64,000 nucleotides of DNA, from the NCBI GenBank assembly GCA_022796795.1, contig JAAWJI010000004.1, positions 1-64,000 of the forward strand, given 5' to 3'. The stretch is from Lachnospiraceae bacterium (GTDB taxonomy: Bacteria; Bacillota; Clostridia; Lachnospirales; Lachnospiraceae). The position numbers and the translations under genes were made by a program. Positions 34,199 through 42,565 of this stretch are shown here, piece after piece (within the stretch, counting starts at the first letter, position 1; the number at the start of each line of letters is the position of its first letter). The notes beneath the pieces were generated by a model that saw only the letters and a program-made list of their open reading frames with translations, made no database searches and was not told where the DNA came from.

Positions 34199-35134
34199 CT
34201 AGAAAATAATCTGTATTCCGTTGGGCTCCAGTATTAAATCCGTTAACTGCTCCGCGTCTATGGATATCTTTTGGCTTCGTACATCAAAGATCCTAGCTCC
34301 CAGCACTGCCAGATTTCCTTCTGTTCCTGTGCTTAAAATTGCTTTCATATGCTCCCGGTTCTCCAGGATCTTTTCCCGATGCAGAATCTGTACGATTTTA
34401 GGTGTGCTGAATATGCCGACCCGCTTTCCTTTATACTGCCTTGCCGTTTTCTTAAATAACTGATCTATCTTGCCTGCAGCCCCTTTATCATCTGTAATGA
34501 TATTAAATTTCCCATCCTCCTCACCAGGCAGGTAGGAAAGTATATGCAGGCAAATGGCCAGCAGCTCTTCCCCCAAATGGTCTCCTGCTTCTTTCTTCTG
34601 TCTGACTGCTTGAAAAAATCGCTGGTACATATCCCTGTGATCCAGGTTTTTCCCTCTGATTACTTCATCATACAGCCTGGCATTCTGCTCCAGTGTCTCC
34701 GTAATGGTGCTCACCGGTCCCCGGATGCTTCTGACTGCCCAGCACAGATAGGTGTTAATGGCAGCGTTGGTGCTGAATACCAGGTCCATAACCGAAAATA
34801 AATCCTCTTCATACAGAACTAAAATAGGAATTCCAAGCTCCCTGCTATATTTTATGTATCGAACATATTCCGGGTTCAGCACGCCGCTATGAGAAGCTAA
34901 TTCCATCAGGATACAGCGGTTCAACACAAGGATCCCATCCTGTGCCTTTACATATTTCAGAAAATATTCTGCTTCCTCCCGGTTTAAATTGGAATATCTC
35001 CGAAAGGAGCAGGTATCGTAGAAGTAGCATGTTTTCCTTTCCAGAATTTCTGCAGCTATGTCCTTTTTCTCAACGATCACATAGGGAGCAATCTCTTCCA
35101 TATTATGAGGCGTATCTGTATAACCAGCGCTCAT
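34199..35134 (-). CDS. PIN-like domain protein, putative RNase toxin
   Basis: A 311-residue protein with PIN-domain acidic landmarks: YDTCSF near residue 40, LNRCILMELAS near 75-85, an internal LGEELLAICL, and NIITDDKGAAGKI near 222-234, in the order and spacing of a PIN nuclease with an extended helical insert. The C-terminal 60 residues are not recognised. Its ATG follows the ImmA stop with no gap (TGAATG), with GGGGGAG 6 nt upstream, so the two are translationally coupled. Likely effector of the XRE-ImmA-PIN trio. The PIN call rests on motifs read by eye. Confidence 0.65.
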   Translation of the reverse strand: MSAGYTDTPHNMEEIAPYVIVEKKDIAAEILERKTCYFYDTCSFRRYSNLNREEAEYFLKYVKAQDGILVLNRCILMELASHSGVLNPEYVRYIKYSRELGIPILVLYEEDLFSVMDLVFSTNAAINTYLCWAVRSIRGPVSTITETLEQNARLYDEVIRGKNLDHRDMYQRFFQAVRQKKEAGDHLGEELLAICLHILSYLPGEEDGKFNIITDDKGAAGKIDQLFKKTARQYKGKRVGIFSTPKIVQILHREKILENREHMKAILSTGTEGNLAVLGARIFDVRSQKISIDAEQLTDLILEPNGIQIIF

Positions 35135-36010
35135 TCACTGCTCCCCCTTATCTTTACAATCCGTATTCCAGATGGAATCTGATCCTTTGTCCGGGCAGGG
35201 ATTTTTAATCTCAGAATAAAGCCCCCGCATATTATGAAGAACCTTCTTAAGCGTTCTCTCATTTAAATAAGATTCCTTGATCCCCTCCTCCCCCAAACGG
35301 GTAACAATCGCTTCTACATGTGCATAGTCGTCCTTTTTCGTCGCGTCCAGAATACTTTCATCCAACCACAAATCCATAAATTTTTCTCTCACACGTTCCC
35401 GATTCATGTGCAGCAGTTCCTGGGAAATGCTGCCGGTATCTGGAAGACCCAGCTCGTAACAGCGGATCAGTACCGCCATATAAGGCGCCTGATAATAATT
35501 CATTAACCGAATCACAGTATCCTCTTCCCGATTCCCGGATTCTTCCTTAAATCTGCTGTACATCAACCGAAAACCCGTTTCCGGCATCAAAAGCATCCCG
35601 GCAAAGAGATTCGCGGCAAATTCTTCTTCATGCTCATAATAATGATCGTTGGAAAATTCCACCTTATGTCCAAATTTCATTTCCCCATAGAAAACATGAT
35701 ACAATTCATGGCACAAAGCAAAATGAACATTGATTTGGGGAAGAGATGTATTAAGCACAAGATATCCCTGCCCGTCCCCCCTGTAACAGAGTGCCCCGAT
35801 TTCCTCATCCCCAAGAGGCAGCTCGAAAATCAGATATCCCTTTTTGTGGAAACATGGCCTGATAATCTGCATCAGGTTGAGTACCTCTTTGTCACTGCTT
35901 ATCCCTGCAAAGGCGCAGAAGCTCTTCACCTTAGCTTCTATCTCATCTCTGTTAGCATCACTATATGCAATAATTTTTCTCAGACGCTCTATATTCATAT
36001 CTCTCGTCAT
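35135..36010 (-). CDS. ImmA/IrrE-family metallopeptidase
   Basis: A 291-residue zinc metallopeptidase. The HExxH motif is HELYH (residues 101-105), with the downstream Glu helix EEEFAANLFAGMLLMP near 130, characteristic of ImmA/IrrE (M78) proteases. Family members cleave XRE repressors, as in ICEBs1 derepression, or form toxin-antitoxin/defence pairs with them. The XRE gene stands 64 bp upstream and the PIN-like gene directly downstream. AAAGGA is adjacent to the ATG, so a start at the second ATG (four codons later) is possible. Confidence 0.88.
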   Translation of the reverse strand: MTRDMNIERLRKIIAYSDANRDEIEAKVKSFCAFAGISSDKEVLNLMQIIRPCFHKKGYLIFELPLGDEEIGALCYRGDGQGYLVLNTSLPQINVHFALCHELYHVFYGEMKFGHKVEFSNDHYYEHEEEFAANLFAGMLLMPETGFRLMYSRFKEESGNREEDTVIRLMNYYQAPYMAVLIRCYELGLPDTGSISQELLHMNRERVREKFMDLWLDESILDATKKDDYAHVEAIVTRLGEEGIKESYLNERTLKKVLHNMRGLYSEIKNPCPDKGSDSIWNTDCKDKGEQ

Positions 36011-36074
36011 TCCTTTCCAGATATAAACAGCAGCGGTTCCTCACACGCCCATTCAGGAAAAACAGCAAATCCTT

Positions 36075-36440
36075 TTACTCCCTAGACAAATTCAGAAACC
36101 GGGCTCTGGCCCCCAGAACCTCATCTATATTTTCCATAAATCTTACCAGTTTTTCTGCTATCCTTTCCTGTTCAGCGGTTGGGCTGCCCGCATAAAAAGC
36201 CATTTTCTCCGGCATGAATGCTCCGATTTGAGGCACGCAAACATCATCACCCAGGAAAAATTCCATCTTTTGTCCCAATGCTTTTGCAATCTTCTCCATA
36301 TCCGCGCTGTTTATGTCCTGCACACCCGTCAAGATTCTGGACAGCTTTTTGGAATCAATTCCTGTTCTCATACTGATATAGGTCTGCTTAATCTTCATTT
36401 GAGACAAATACATATTCACATTTTCAATATACTTTGTCAT
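36075..36440 (-). CDS. XRE-family repressor of the ImmA-PIN module
   Basis: A 121-residue helix-turn-helix protein: KIKQTYISMRTGIDSKKLSRILTGVQDINSADMEKIAKAL covers the XRE DNA-binding fold (residues 16-56), followed by a C-terminal region that could contact the ImmA protease. It heads the leftward trio and should repress it through the palindrome at 36463-36477. The C-terminal part has no obvious antitoxin domain, so whether it also neutralises the PIN protein is open. Confidence 0.88.
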   Translation of the reverse strand: MTKYIENVNMYLSQMKIKQTYISMRTGIDSKKLSRILTGVQDINSADMEKIAKALGQKMEFFLGDDVCVPQIGAFMPEKMAFYAGSPTAEQERIAEKLVRFMENIDEVLGARARFLNLSRE

Positions 36441-36462
36441 GGTCTCACACTCTTTCTATAAT

Positions 36463-36515
36463 GACATAGGATATGTCCTTTCCTTTCATTATACACCTTT
36501 AAGCGGAAATCACAA
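36463..36515 (-). promoter_or_regulatory. Promoter and operator of the XRE-ImmA-PIN operon
   Basis: Read leftward: TTGTGA (36510-36515), 16-bp spacer, TATAAT (36488-36493), then the palindrome GACATA-GGA-TATGTC (36463-36477) over the start region. A usual layout for XRE autorepression. The AT-rich stretch 36516-36660 to its right holds nothing else I can recognise. Confidence 0.7.
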
Positions 36516-36665
36516 CTATTATTTCTTATTTATTGGGATTTTTTGTAAAATACACTCATAAAAATCAAAAATATTTTTCTAATTTTATAAACATTCTTAT
36601 TTTATGAGATCATTTGTTGATATATATTCCTATTCGAGTCAAAGCTATCCTATTTCCCGTAAAGC

Positions 36666-36711
36666 AAAAAAACGTGCAGGTCCTCCCCTCTCAGAGGCAT
36701 CCCTGCACGTT
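36666..36711 (-). terminator. Intrinsic terminator after lysC
   Basis: AACGTGCAGG (36671-36680) pairs with CCTGCACGTT (36702-36711), inner CCTC/GAGG stem, followed by seven T on the minus strand. Confidence 0.9.
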
Positions 36712-36753
36712 TCATCCTATCGCAAGCTTTCGTTTCCTGCAGACCTGCTCCGC

Positions 36754-37962
36754 CTACTCCTCCAGCCCAAACGCCCCATGGACGGCGTTCATAGCCCGCT
36801 CCGCATCCTTCTCGTCGATGAGCACAGTCACCCGGATCTCCGAGGTGGAGATCATATTGATGTTTACATTCTCATTGTAGAGAGCCTCAAACATCTTGGC
36901 TGCCACGCCGGGATTGGACATCATACCGGCGCCTACAATGGAGACCTTGGCCACGGACTTGTTGCAGGAGATGCTGGCCGCACCCACCCGGTTTTTGTTC
37001 TGGGTCAGGATTTCCACGGCCTCATCGGCCTCGCTTCTGGCCACGGTAAAGGAGATATCCTTGCTGTTCTCACGTCCGATGGACTGGAGAATCACGTCCA
37101 CATTGATATTTTCCTTTGCCAGCAGGTTAAAGAGCTTGAAGGCAATACCCGGCTGATCCTTTAATCCGATTACTGAAATTCTGGCTGTATTCCGATCCAG
37201 CGCCACGCCGCTGATCAACATTCTTTCCACACTTGTTTCCTCCTTTACGATGGTTCCCTCATTATCATTTAAGCTTGACCTTACTACCAGCTGTACGCCG
37301 TATTTCTTTGCCATTTCCACGGAACGATTGTGCAGAACTCCTGCTCCCAGGGTTGCCAGATCCAGCATTTCGTCGTAGGTGATCTCCTTCAGCTTGCGGG
37401 CTGTGGGCACCACCCGGGGATCTGCCGTGTATACCCCGTCCACATCCGTGTAGATCTCGCAAGCGTCCGCATGAAGGGCTGCCGCCAGGGCCACAGCCGT
37501 GGTGTCGGAGCCTCCCCTGCCCAGGGTGGTATAGTTATCGTATTTGTTTACGCCCTGGAAGCCGGTGACAATAACAATCCGACGGATTTCCAGCTCGTGC
37601 ATAATACGGTCTGTGTCAATTCTCTTAATCCGGGCATTTCCATATACCCGAGTGGTATGCATGGATACCTGGAACGCATTCAGGGACACTACGGGCACTC
37701 CCATGGAATCAATAGCCATAGCCATAAGGGCCACGGAAACCTGCTCTCCTGTGGTCAACAGCATATCCAGCTCCCGCCTGGGCGGGTTGGGCGTAATTTC
37801 CATAGCCTTTGCGATCAGCTCGTCCGTGGTCTTTCCCATGGCGGAAAGCACGATGATCACATCATTTCCTTTTCTGTACTCCTCCACACACCGCCGGGCC
37901 ACATGGAAAATCCGTTCCTTGTCGCCCACGGATGTGCCGCCAAATTTTTTCACAATCAACAT
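36754..37962 (-). CDS. lysC: Aspartate kinase
   Basis: First enzyme of the aspartate pathway (Lys, Met, Thr, diaminopimelate). 402 residues: amino-acid kinase domain (IVKKFGGTSVG, TTGEQVSVALMA, GRGGSDTTAVALAAAL, TDVDGVYTADPR) and two C-terminal ACT domains (ISVIGLKDQPGIAFKLF; VSIVGAGMMSNPGVAAKMFEALY) expected to bind lysine and/or threonine for feedback control. Last gene of the leftward run ACT-hom-apgM-lysC and closed by a strong terminator, so it is most likely part of the threonine-directed operon. Confidence 0.96.
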   Translation of the reverse strand: MLIVKKFGGTSVGDKERIFHVARRCVEEYRKGNDVIIVLSAMGKTTDELIAKAMEITPNPPRRELDMLLTTGEQVSVALMAMAIDSMGVPVVSLNAFQVSMHTTRVYGNARIKRIDTDRIMHELEIRRIVIVTGFQGVNKYDNYTTLGRGGSDTTAVALAAALHADACEIYTDVDGVYTADPRVVPTARKLKEITYDEMLDLATLGAGVLHNRSVEMAKKYGVQLVVRSSLNDNEGTIVKEETSVERMLISGVALDRNTARISVIGLKDQPGIAFKLFNLLAKENINVDVILQSIGRENSKDISFTVARSEADEAVEILTQNKNRVGAASISCNKSVAKVSIVGAGMMSNPGVAAKMFEALYNENVNINMISTSEIRVTVLIDEKDAERAMNAVHGAFGLEE

Positions 37963-38158
37963 GATCTGTTTTCTCCTCTTTTACTCCTCATTTTCTTTCG
38001 AAAATCCTGTCTTCCCCAGAAGCTTCTCCGCAGATATGTTCCTCTGCAAGAATTCCTCAGCTGTAAAACTGCTTCCCCAAAAGACAGTCATAACAAATCA
38101 AAAGCGCTTGTTTTCAGGCATTTGAAGGCCCTATTTCACAAGCCAAGCTTTCAGGCAT

Positions 38159-39373
38159 TTAAAGACCCGGCTTCTCAAACAGCCTCTCGATCAAGCGAAA
38201 TCCCTCCTGCAGCAAGATCCCACTTTTTTCTGCCTGAGCCTCATTGTAAACCCAGTCCCTTTCAAGGGGATGAGTGCTGTCATAGAGCAGATAGGGCACC
38301 GGATCCGCCGTATGAGTGCGTACCCGGATGGGCGTGGGATGATCCGGCATGACCAGCATCCGGTAGGGCTCCCCGGAGGCGTCAAGCTGCTCCCGCACCC
38401 GGCGGATCACCCGCTGATCCAGGTATTCGATGGCCTGCACTTTCCTCTCTGTACTGCCCTGGTGGCCCATTTCATCCGGGGCCTCCACATGGACGTAGAC
38501 AAAGTCGAAGCCTTCCTCCAGAAGGGCCCTGCAGGCTGCGTCCGCCTTGCCCTCATAATTGGTGTGAAGCTGACCGTTGGCCCCCTCCACCTCTATGTTT
38601 TTCATGCCGGCTCCCATAGCGATTCCCTTCAGCAGGTCCACCGCAGAGATCATGGCTCCTCGTTTTCCCCGAAGCTCCCCAAAGGAGGTGAGGCTGGGCC
38701 GGGTGCCGGCTCCCCAGAACCAGATGGAGTTGGCCGGGTTCTCCCCCCGCTTCTTCCGCTCCAGGTTCAGGGGATGCTCTCTCAAAATCTCATAGCTTCT
38801 CTCCTGCATGTAGCGAAGCTCTGCCTCCGCCGGCAGATAGGCTCCGATCTCCTGCTCCAGAATATCGTGGGGCCCGCGCAGAGCCAGGGTTTTCCCCTTC
38901 TTCCAGATCAGCAGATGCCGATAGCTGGTACCCGTGTAGAAGCGAAATCCCTCCTTTTCCAGGCTTTCTTTCACGGCTCCCAGCAAAATAGCCGCGTCCT
39001 CTGTGCTGATTTCCCCGGCGCTGTGGTCCACCATAGTCTGCTTCTCATAGGGAACGCCTTCTTTCTCGGTGACAGTCACCAGGTTGGTGCGCAGGGCCAC
39101 GTCGTCCTCCCCAAGATCCACCCCAATGCTCAGGGCCTCCAGGGGAGAACGGCCTGTGTAATATTTCTTCGGGTCATAGCCCAGCACCGCCAGGTTGGCC
39201 GTGTCGCTGCCAGGGGCCATGCCCTCCGGAATGGTATGGGCCATTCCCAGCTCCGACAGGGGAGCCAGAGCGTCCAGGGCCGGAGTCCTGGCGTATTCCA
39301 GAGGCGTCTTTCCTCCCAGCTCCTGCCGGGGCTCATCTGCCATGCCGTCCCCCAATATGATGATATACTTCAT
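38159..39373 (-). CDS. ApgM-family protein; possible homoserine kinase
   Basis: A 404-residue member of the archaeal-type cofactor-independent phosphoglycerate mutase family (alkaline-phosphatase fold). Metal-binding residues are visible: ILGDGMAD at the N-terminus, PGSDTANLAVLGYDP with the nucleophile Ser, YVHVEAPDEMGHQG and VMPDHPTP. It sits between homoserine dehydrogenase and aspartate kinase, and no thrB is present in this run. Proteins of this family in threonine operons have been proposed to act as homoserine kinase, and the context favours that over a glycolytic role. Activity cannot be decided from sequence. Confidence 0.85.
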   Translation of the reverse strand: MKYIIILGDGMADEPRQELGGKTPLEYARTPALDALAPLSELGMAHTIPEGMAPGSDTANLAVLGYDPKKYYTGRSPLEALSIGVDLGEDDVALRTNLVTVTEKEGVPYEKQTMVDHSAGEISTEDAAILLGAVKESLEKEGFRFYTGTSYRHLLIWKKGKTLALRGPHDILEQEIGAYLPAEAELRYMQERSYEILREHPLNLERKKRGENPANSIWFWGAGTRPSLTSFGELRGKRGAMISAVDLLKGIAMGAGMKNIEVEGANGQLHTNYEGKADAACRALLEEGFDFVYVHVEAPDEMGHQGSTERKVQAIEYLDQRVIRRVREQLDASGEPYRMLVMPDHPTPIRVRTHTADPVPYLLYDSTHPLERDWVYNEAQAEKSGILLQEGFRLIERLFEKPGL

Positions 39374-39408
39374 ACTCTCATCCTTCCATTCAAATCTGGT
39401 TGACGATC

Positions 39409-40623
39409 CTATCCTTCCATCCGAATCCGGTTGATGATTTGGTCTGTCTTTTCTGCCTTCCGGGCAAATTCTTCTTCTGTAAGCATTTCAGTCACAAACC
39501 CGTACTCGCCCTCCAGTCCGGCCGAGACAAGCTCTATGGATCCAAACAGCTCTGACATAGAGGGGGCGTCTGCCCCTGCGTCGCCCTTTGCCCGCACAAA
39601 GAAACGGCATCTGGAGCTCTTGATGTCAGACAGCTCCAGCTTCTGGCTGGTCCAGTAGCCCATAACGCTTTCATCCAAATGACGGGCCGCGTCCACCACA
39701 TCCGCCACCACCGCGCTGGCTGTGGGAAGCTTTCCTGCGCCGCTGCCGTAAAACATGGCGTCGCCCAGCACATTTCCCCGAACGAAAATAGCGTTGAACA
39801 CGCCCTCCACGCTGTACAAGGGATGCTGCTCCCCAATAAGGAAAGGCGCTACCATGGCGTAAAATCTGCCGTCCACCTTTTTACTGGAGGCCAGAAGCTT
39901 TACCGCCCGGCCAAGCTTCCTGGCATACTGAATGTCCTCTGCCGTGATTTTTGTAATCCCCTCTGTATAGATATCCTGATAATCCACCTGCTGACCACTG
40001 ACCAGGGAGGTAAGAATGGCAATCTTGCGGCAGGCGTCGTAGCCCTCGATATCCGCCTCGGGATGAAGCTCCGCATATCCCTTTTTCTGGGCATCCTTCA
40101 GCACGCTGTCAAAATCCAGCCCTTCATGGGTCATCTTGCTCAGCATATAGTTGGTGGTGCCGTTGAGAATTCCTGTGATTTCCTCAATCTCATCGGCTGT
40201 GAGAGAAGAATTCAGGGGCCGGATAATGGGAATACCGCCGCCTACCGAGGCCTCAAAGAGATAATTCAGGTTGCGGCTTCTGGCAATCTCCATAAGCTCC
40301 GCCCCATGCCGGGCCACCAGCTCCTTGTTGGAGGTACAAACGCTCTTTCCCGCCTCCAGGCAGCGCTTGCTAAAGGTATAGGCCGGCTCCACGCCTCCCA
40401 TGACCTCCACCACAATCTTCACTTCCGGATCCTGGACAATGGTCTCAAAATCGTGCACCAGCTTACTCTCTACCGGATCCCCTGGAAATTCTCGCAGATC
40501 CAGCACATATTTTACCTGGACTTCCTCTCCCACCCGCTTATCAATGCTGGACTGATTGGTATTTAGTACTTCCACGACTCCGGAACCCACGGTTCCATAC
40601 CCCATAACTGCAATCTGTATCAT
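39409..40623 (-). CDS. hom: Homoserine dehydrogenase
   Basis: Reduces aspartate semialdehyde to homoserine with NAD(P)H. 404 residues: N-terminal Rossmann domain (IAVMGYGTVGSGVVEVL), catalytic domain (VCTSNKELVARHG, GGGIPIIRPLN, GILNGTTNYMLSKM, AELHPEADIEGYDA) and a C-terminal ACT domain (SRCRFFVRAKGD onward) for threonine feedback. The internal ATG 40623 is chosen, with GAAAGGAG upstream. It precedes the ApgM-family gene and lysC, and follows an ACT-domain regulator. Confidence 0.96.
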   Translation of the reverse strand: MIQIAVMGYGTVGSGVVEVLNTNQSSIDKRVGEEVQVKYVLDLREFPGDPVESKLVHDFETIVQDPEVKIVVEVMGGVEPAYTFSKRCLEAGKSVCTSNKELVARHGAELMEIARSRNLNYLFEASVGGGIPIIRPLNSSLTADEIEEITGILNGTTNYMLSKMTHEGLDFDSVLKDAQKKGYAELHPEADIEGYDACRKIAILTSLVSGQQVDYQDIYTEGITKITAEDIQYARKLGRAVKLLASSKKVDGRFYAMVAPFLIGEQHPLYSVEGVFNAIFVRGNVLGDAMFYGSGAGKLPTASAVVADVVDAARHLDESVMGYWTSQKLELSDIKSSRCRFFVRAKGDAGADAPSMSELFGSIELVSAGLEGEYGFVTEMLTEEEFARKAEKTDQIINRIRMEG

Positions 40624-40689
40624 AGTTTCTCCTTTCATGGCGCCTATGACGCCATCCTCATAAAGCCGGAGGCTGCCCTCCAAACTCAT

Positions 40690-41133
40690 TTACTCTTTTG
40701 CCAATATTTTCAAATAGTGAATCCCTGGCTGGCTCTCGATCTGCTCAATCATGGAAGACACATCCCCCGTGGTGGGCAACAGATCCACGGTCAGTGTGAG
40801 AGAAGCCACTCCGTTGATGGGAATGGTCTGATGGATGGTCAGAATATTTCCCTTAAACTCTGCCACAGTCTTCAGCACATCCGACAGGAGTCCTGGCTCA
40901 TCATCCATCTGCAGTACAAAGGTAATGCTTTTTCCCCTGGAATTATCATGAAAGGGAAAAATATCATCCTTATACTTATAGAAGGAACTGCGACTGATCC
41001 CCACTTGTTCGGCAGCCTCCTGCACGGTCATAACCTTTGAAGAATCCAACAAACGCTTGGCTTCCACAACCTTCAGCAACACCTCTGGCACTGCCTTTTG
41101 CTTCACCACAAAATATCTGCTTTTCTCCGCCAT
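40690..41133 (-). CDS. ACT-domain protein, PheB-like (UPF0735 type)
   Basis: A 147-residue protein with an N-terminal helix-turn-helix-like part (VMTVQEAAEQVGISRSSFYKYKDDIF) and a C-terminal ACT domain (VLQMDDEPGLLSDVLKTVAEFKGNILTIHQ). The family is found next to hom in Firmicutes and is presumed to sense an amino acid and tune the pathway. The internal ATG at 41133 gives the family's length. First gene of the threonine run; a hairpin region separates it from prfB at 41295-41335. Confidence 0.88.
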   Translation of the reverse strand: MAEKSRYFVVKQKAVPEVLLKVVEAKRLLDSSKVMTVQEAAEQVGISRSSFYKYKDDIFPFHDNSRGKSITFVLQMDDEPGLLSDVLKTVAEFKGNILTIHQTIPINGVASLTLTVDLLPTTGDVSSMIEQIESQPGIHYLKILAKE

Positions 41134-41354
41134 ATCTTGGTTCTTATCCCTTCGTGTTTTTTCCTTGTGAACGTTTGTGTTTCCATCAAGGACTTGAACA
41201 GTTACGATCTTACCACATTTCACCGCAAGATGCAATCCTTTTATTTGAAAAGTATACACAAAGTTGCGGCAACGCTGGCAGCCTCCTTCCCATTCACAGG
41301 GGCTGAATAGGAAGGCCGGAGCCCCTTTTTTGAAGCCCCGGCTTACCCAACCGC

Positions 41355-42480
41355 TTACTGCGTCTCTTCCTCATCCTTGGTATTGATCCATTTCAGATAG
41401 GCGTTGATAAAGGGATCGATATTTCCATCCATGACCCCGTTCACATTGCTGACCTCCGCGCTGGTCCGGTGATCCTTCACCAGGGTATAGGGCTGCATTA
41501 CATAGGAACGGATCTGGTTTCCCCAGCCGATTTCCTTCACCTCGCCCCGAATCCCGGAGAGCTTCTCCGCATTTTTCTGCTGCTCCAGCAAAAAGAGCTT
41601 TGCCTTCAGCATCTGCATGGCCTTATCCTTATTCTGGAACTGAGACCGCTCGTTCTGGCACTGCACCACCGTGTTGGTGGGCAGATGGGTGATGCGAATA
41701 GCCGAGGATGTCTTGTTGATGTGCTGGCCTCCGGCGCCGCTGGACCGGTAGGTGTCAATGCGCAGATCCTCCTCCCGGATCTCAATGTCGATGTCGTCCT
41801 CAATATCCGGCATAACGTCCAGGGACACAAAGGAGGTCTGCCGTTTTCCCTGGGCGTTAAAGGGAGAAATCCGCACCAGCCGGTGCACGCCTTTCTCGGA
41901 TTTCAGATATCCATAGGCATTTTCCCCGTTTACCTGGAAAGTGACGGACTTAATGCCCGCCTCATCCCCGTCCAGAAAGTCCAGCACCTCCACGGAAAAG
42001 CCCTTGCGCTCCGCCCAGCGGGTGTACATGCGGTACAGCATGCCCGCCCAGTCGCAGCTCTCCGTGCCGCCAGCTCCGGCGTTTAGCTTGAGAATGGCAT
42101 TGTTCCTGTCATATTCGCCAGACAGCAGGGTCTTAATGCGCATATTCTCAAATTTTTCCTGAAATTCCTGCAGCTCCTGCTGAATTTCCGGAATCAGGGA
42201 GGCATCCTCCTCCTCGTAGCCCATTTCCAGCAGGGTCTCAATATCCTCGTACTGGGTCTGCAAGGATCCATAGGTCCCGGCTTCCTCCTTTAGGGCAGAA
42301 AGCTCCTTCATGCCCGCCTGGGAGCTTTCCGCATTGTCCCAGTATCCGGGCTCCTCCATCTCCCGCTCCAGTTCCTCGATTCGCTTTGCCTTTTCAGCCA
42401 GGTTAAAGTGAATCCCTCAATTCCACCAATGGCCCCTGATAGCCGTTTAAGGTATACTTAAACTGATCCAGTTCTACCAC
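41355..42480 (-). CDS. prfB: Peptide chain release factor 2, programmed +1 frameshift
   Basis: RF2 releases peptides at UGA and UAA. The first 25 codons run from a GTG start (42480; GAGGTGA upstream) as VVELDQFKYTLNGYQGP to RDSL and stop at TAA (42403-42405); the main frame then continues from AACCTGGCTGAA to 41355. Reading CTT and shifting +1 past one T joins the two to about 374 residues, normal for RF2. Further on are GGTESCDWAGMLYRMYTRWAERKG and the RF hallmark GAGGQHINKTSSAIRITHLPT. The shift site is CTT TAA C, not the usual CTT TGA C, with an AGGG element upstream. Confidence 0.92.
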
Positions 42481-42565
42481 TGTTACTCACCTCTTTCTTT
42501 TTATCGCTTCGACGCCAAAGTATATTTACGCCGCAAGCTCCATGTCTTTTCACGTTCTTTGCTCT

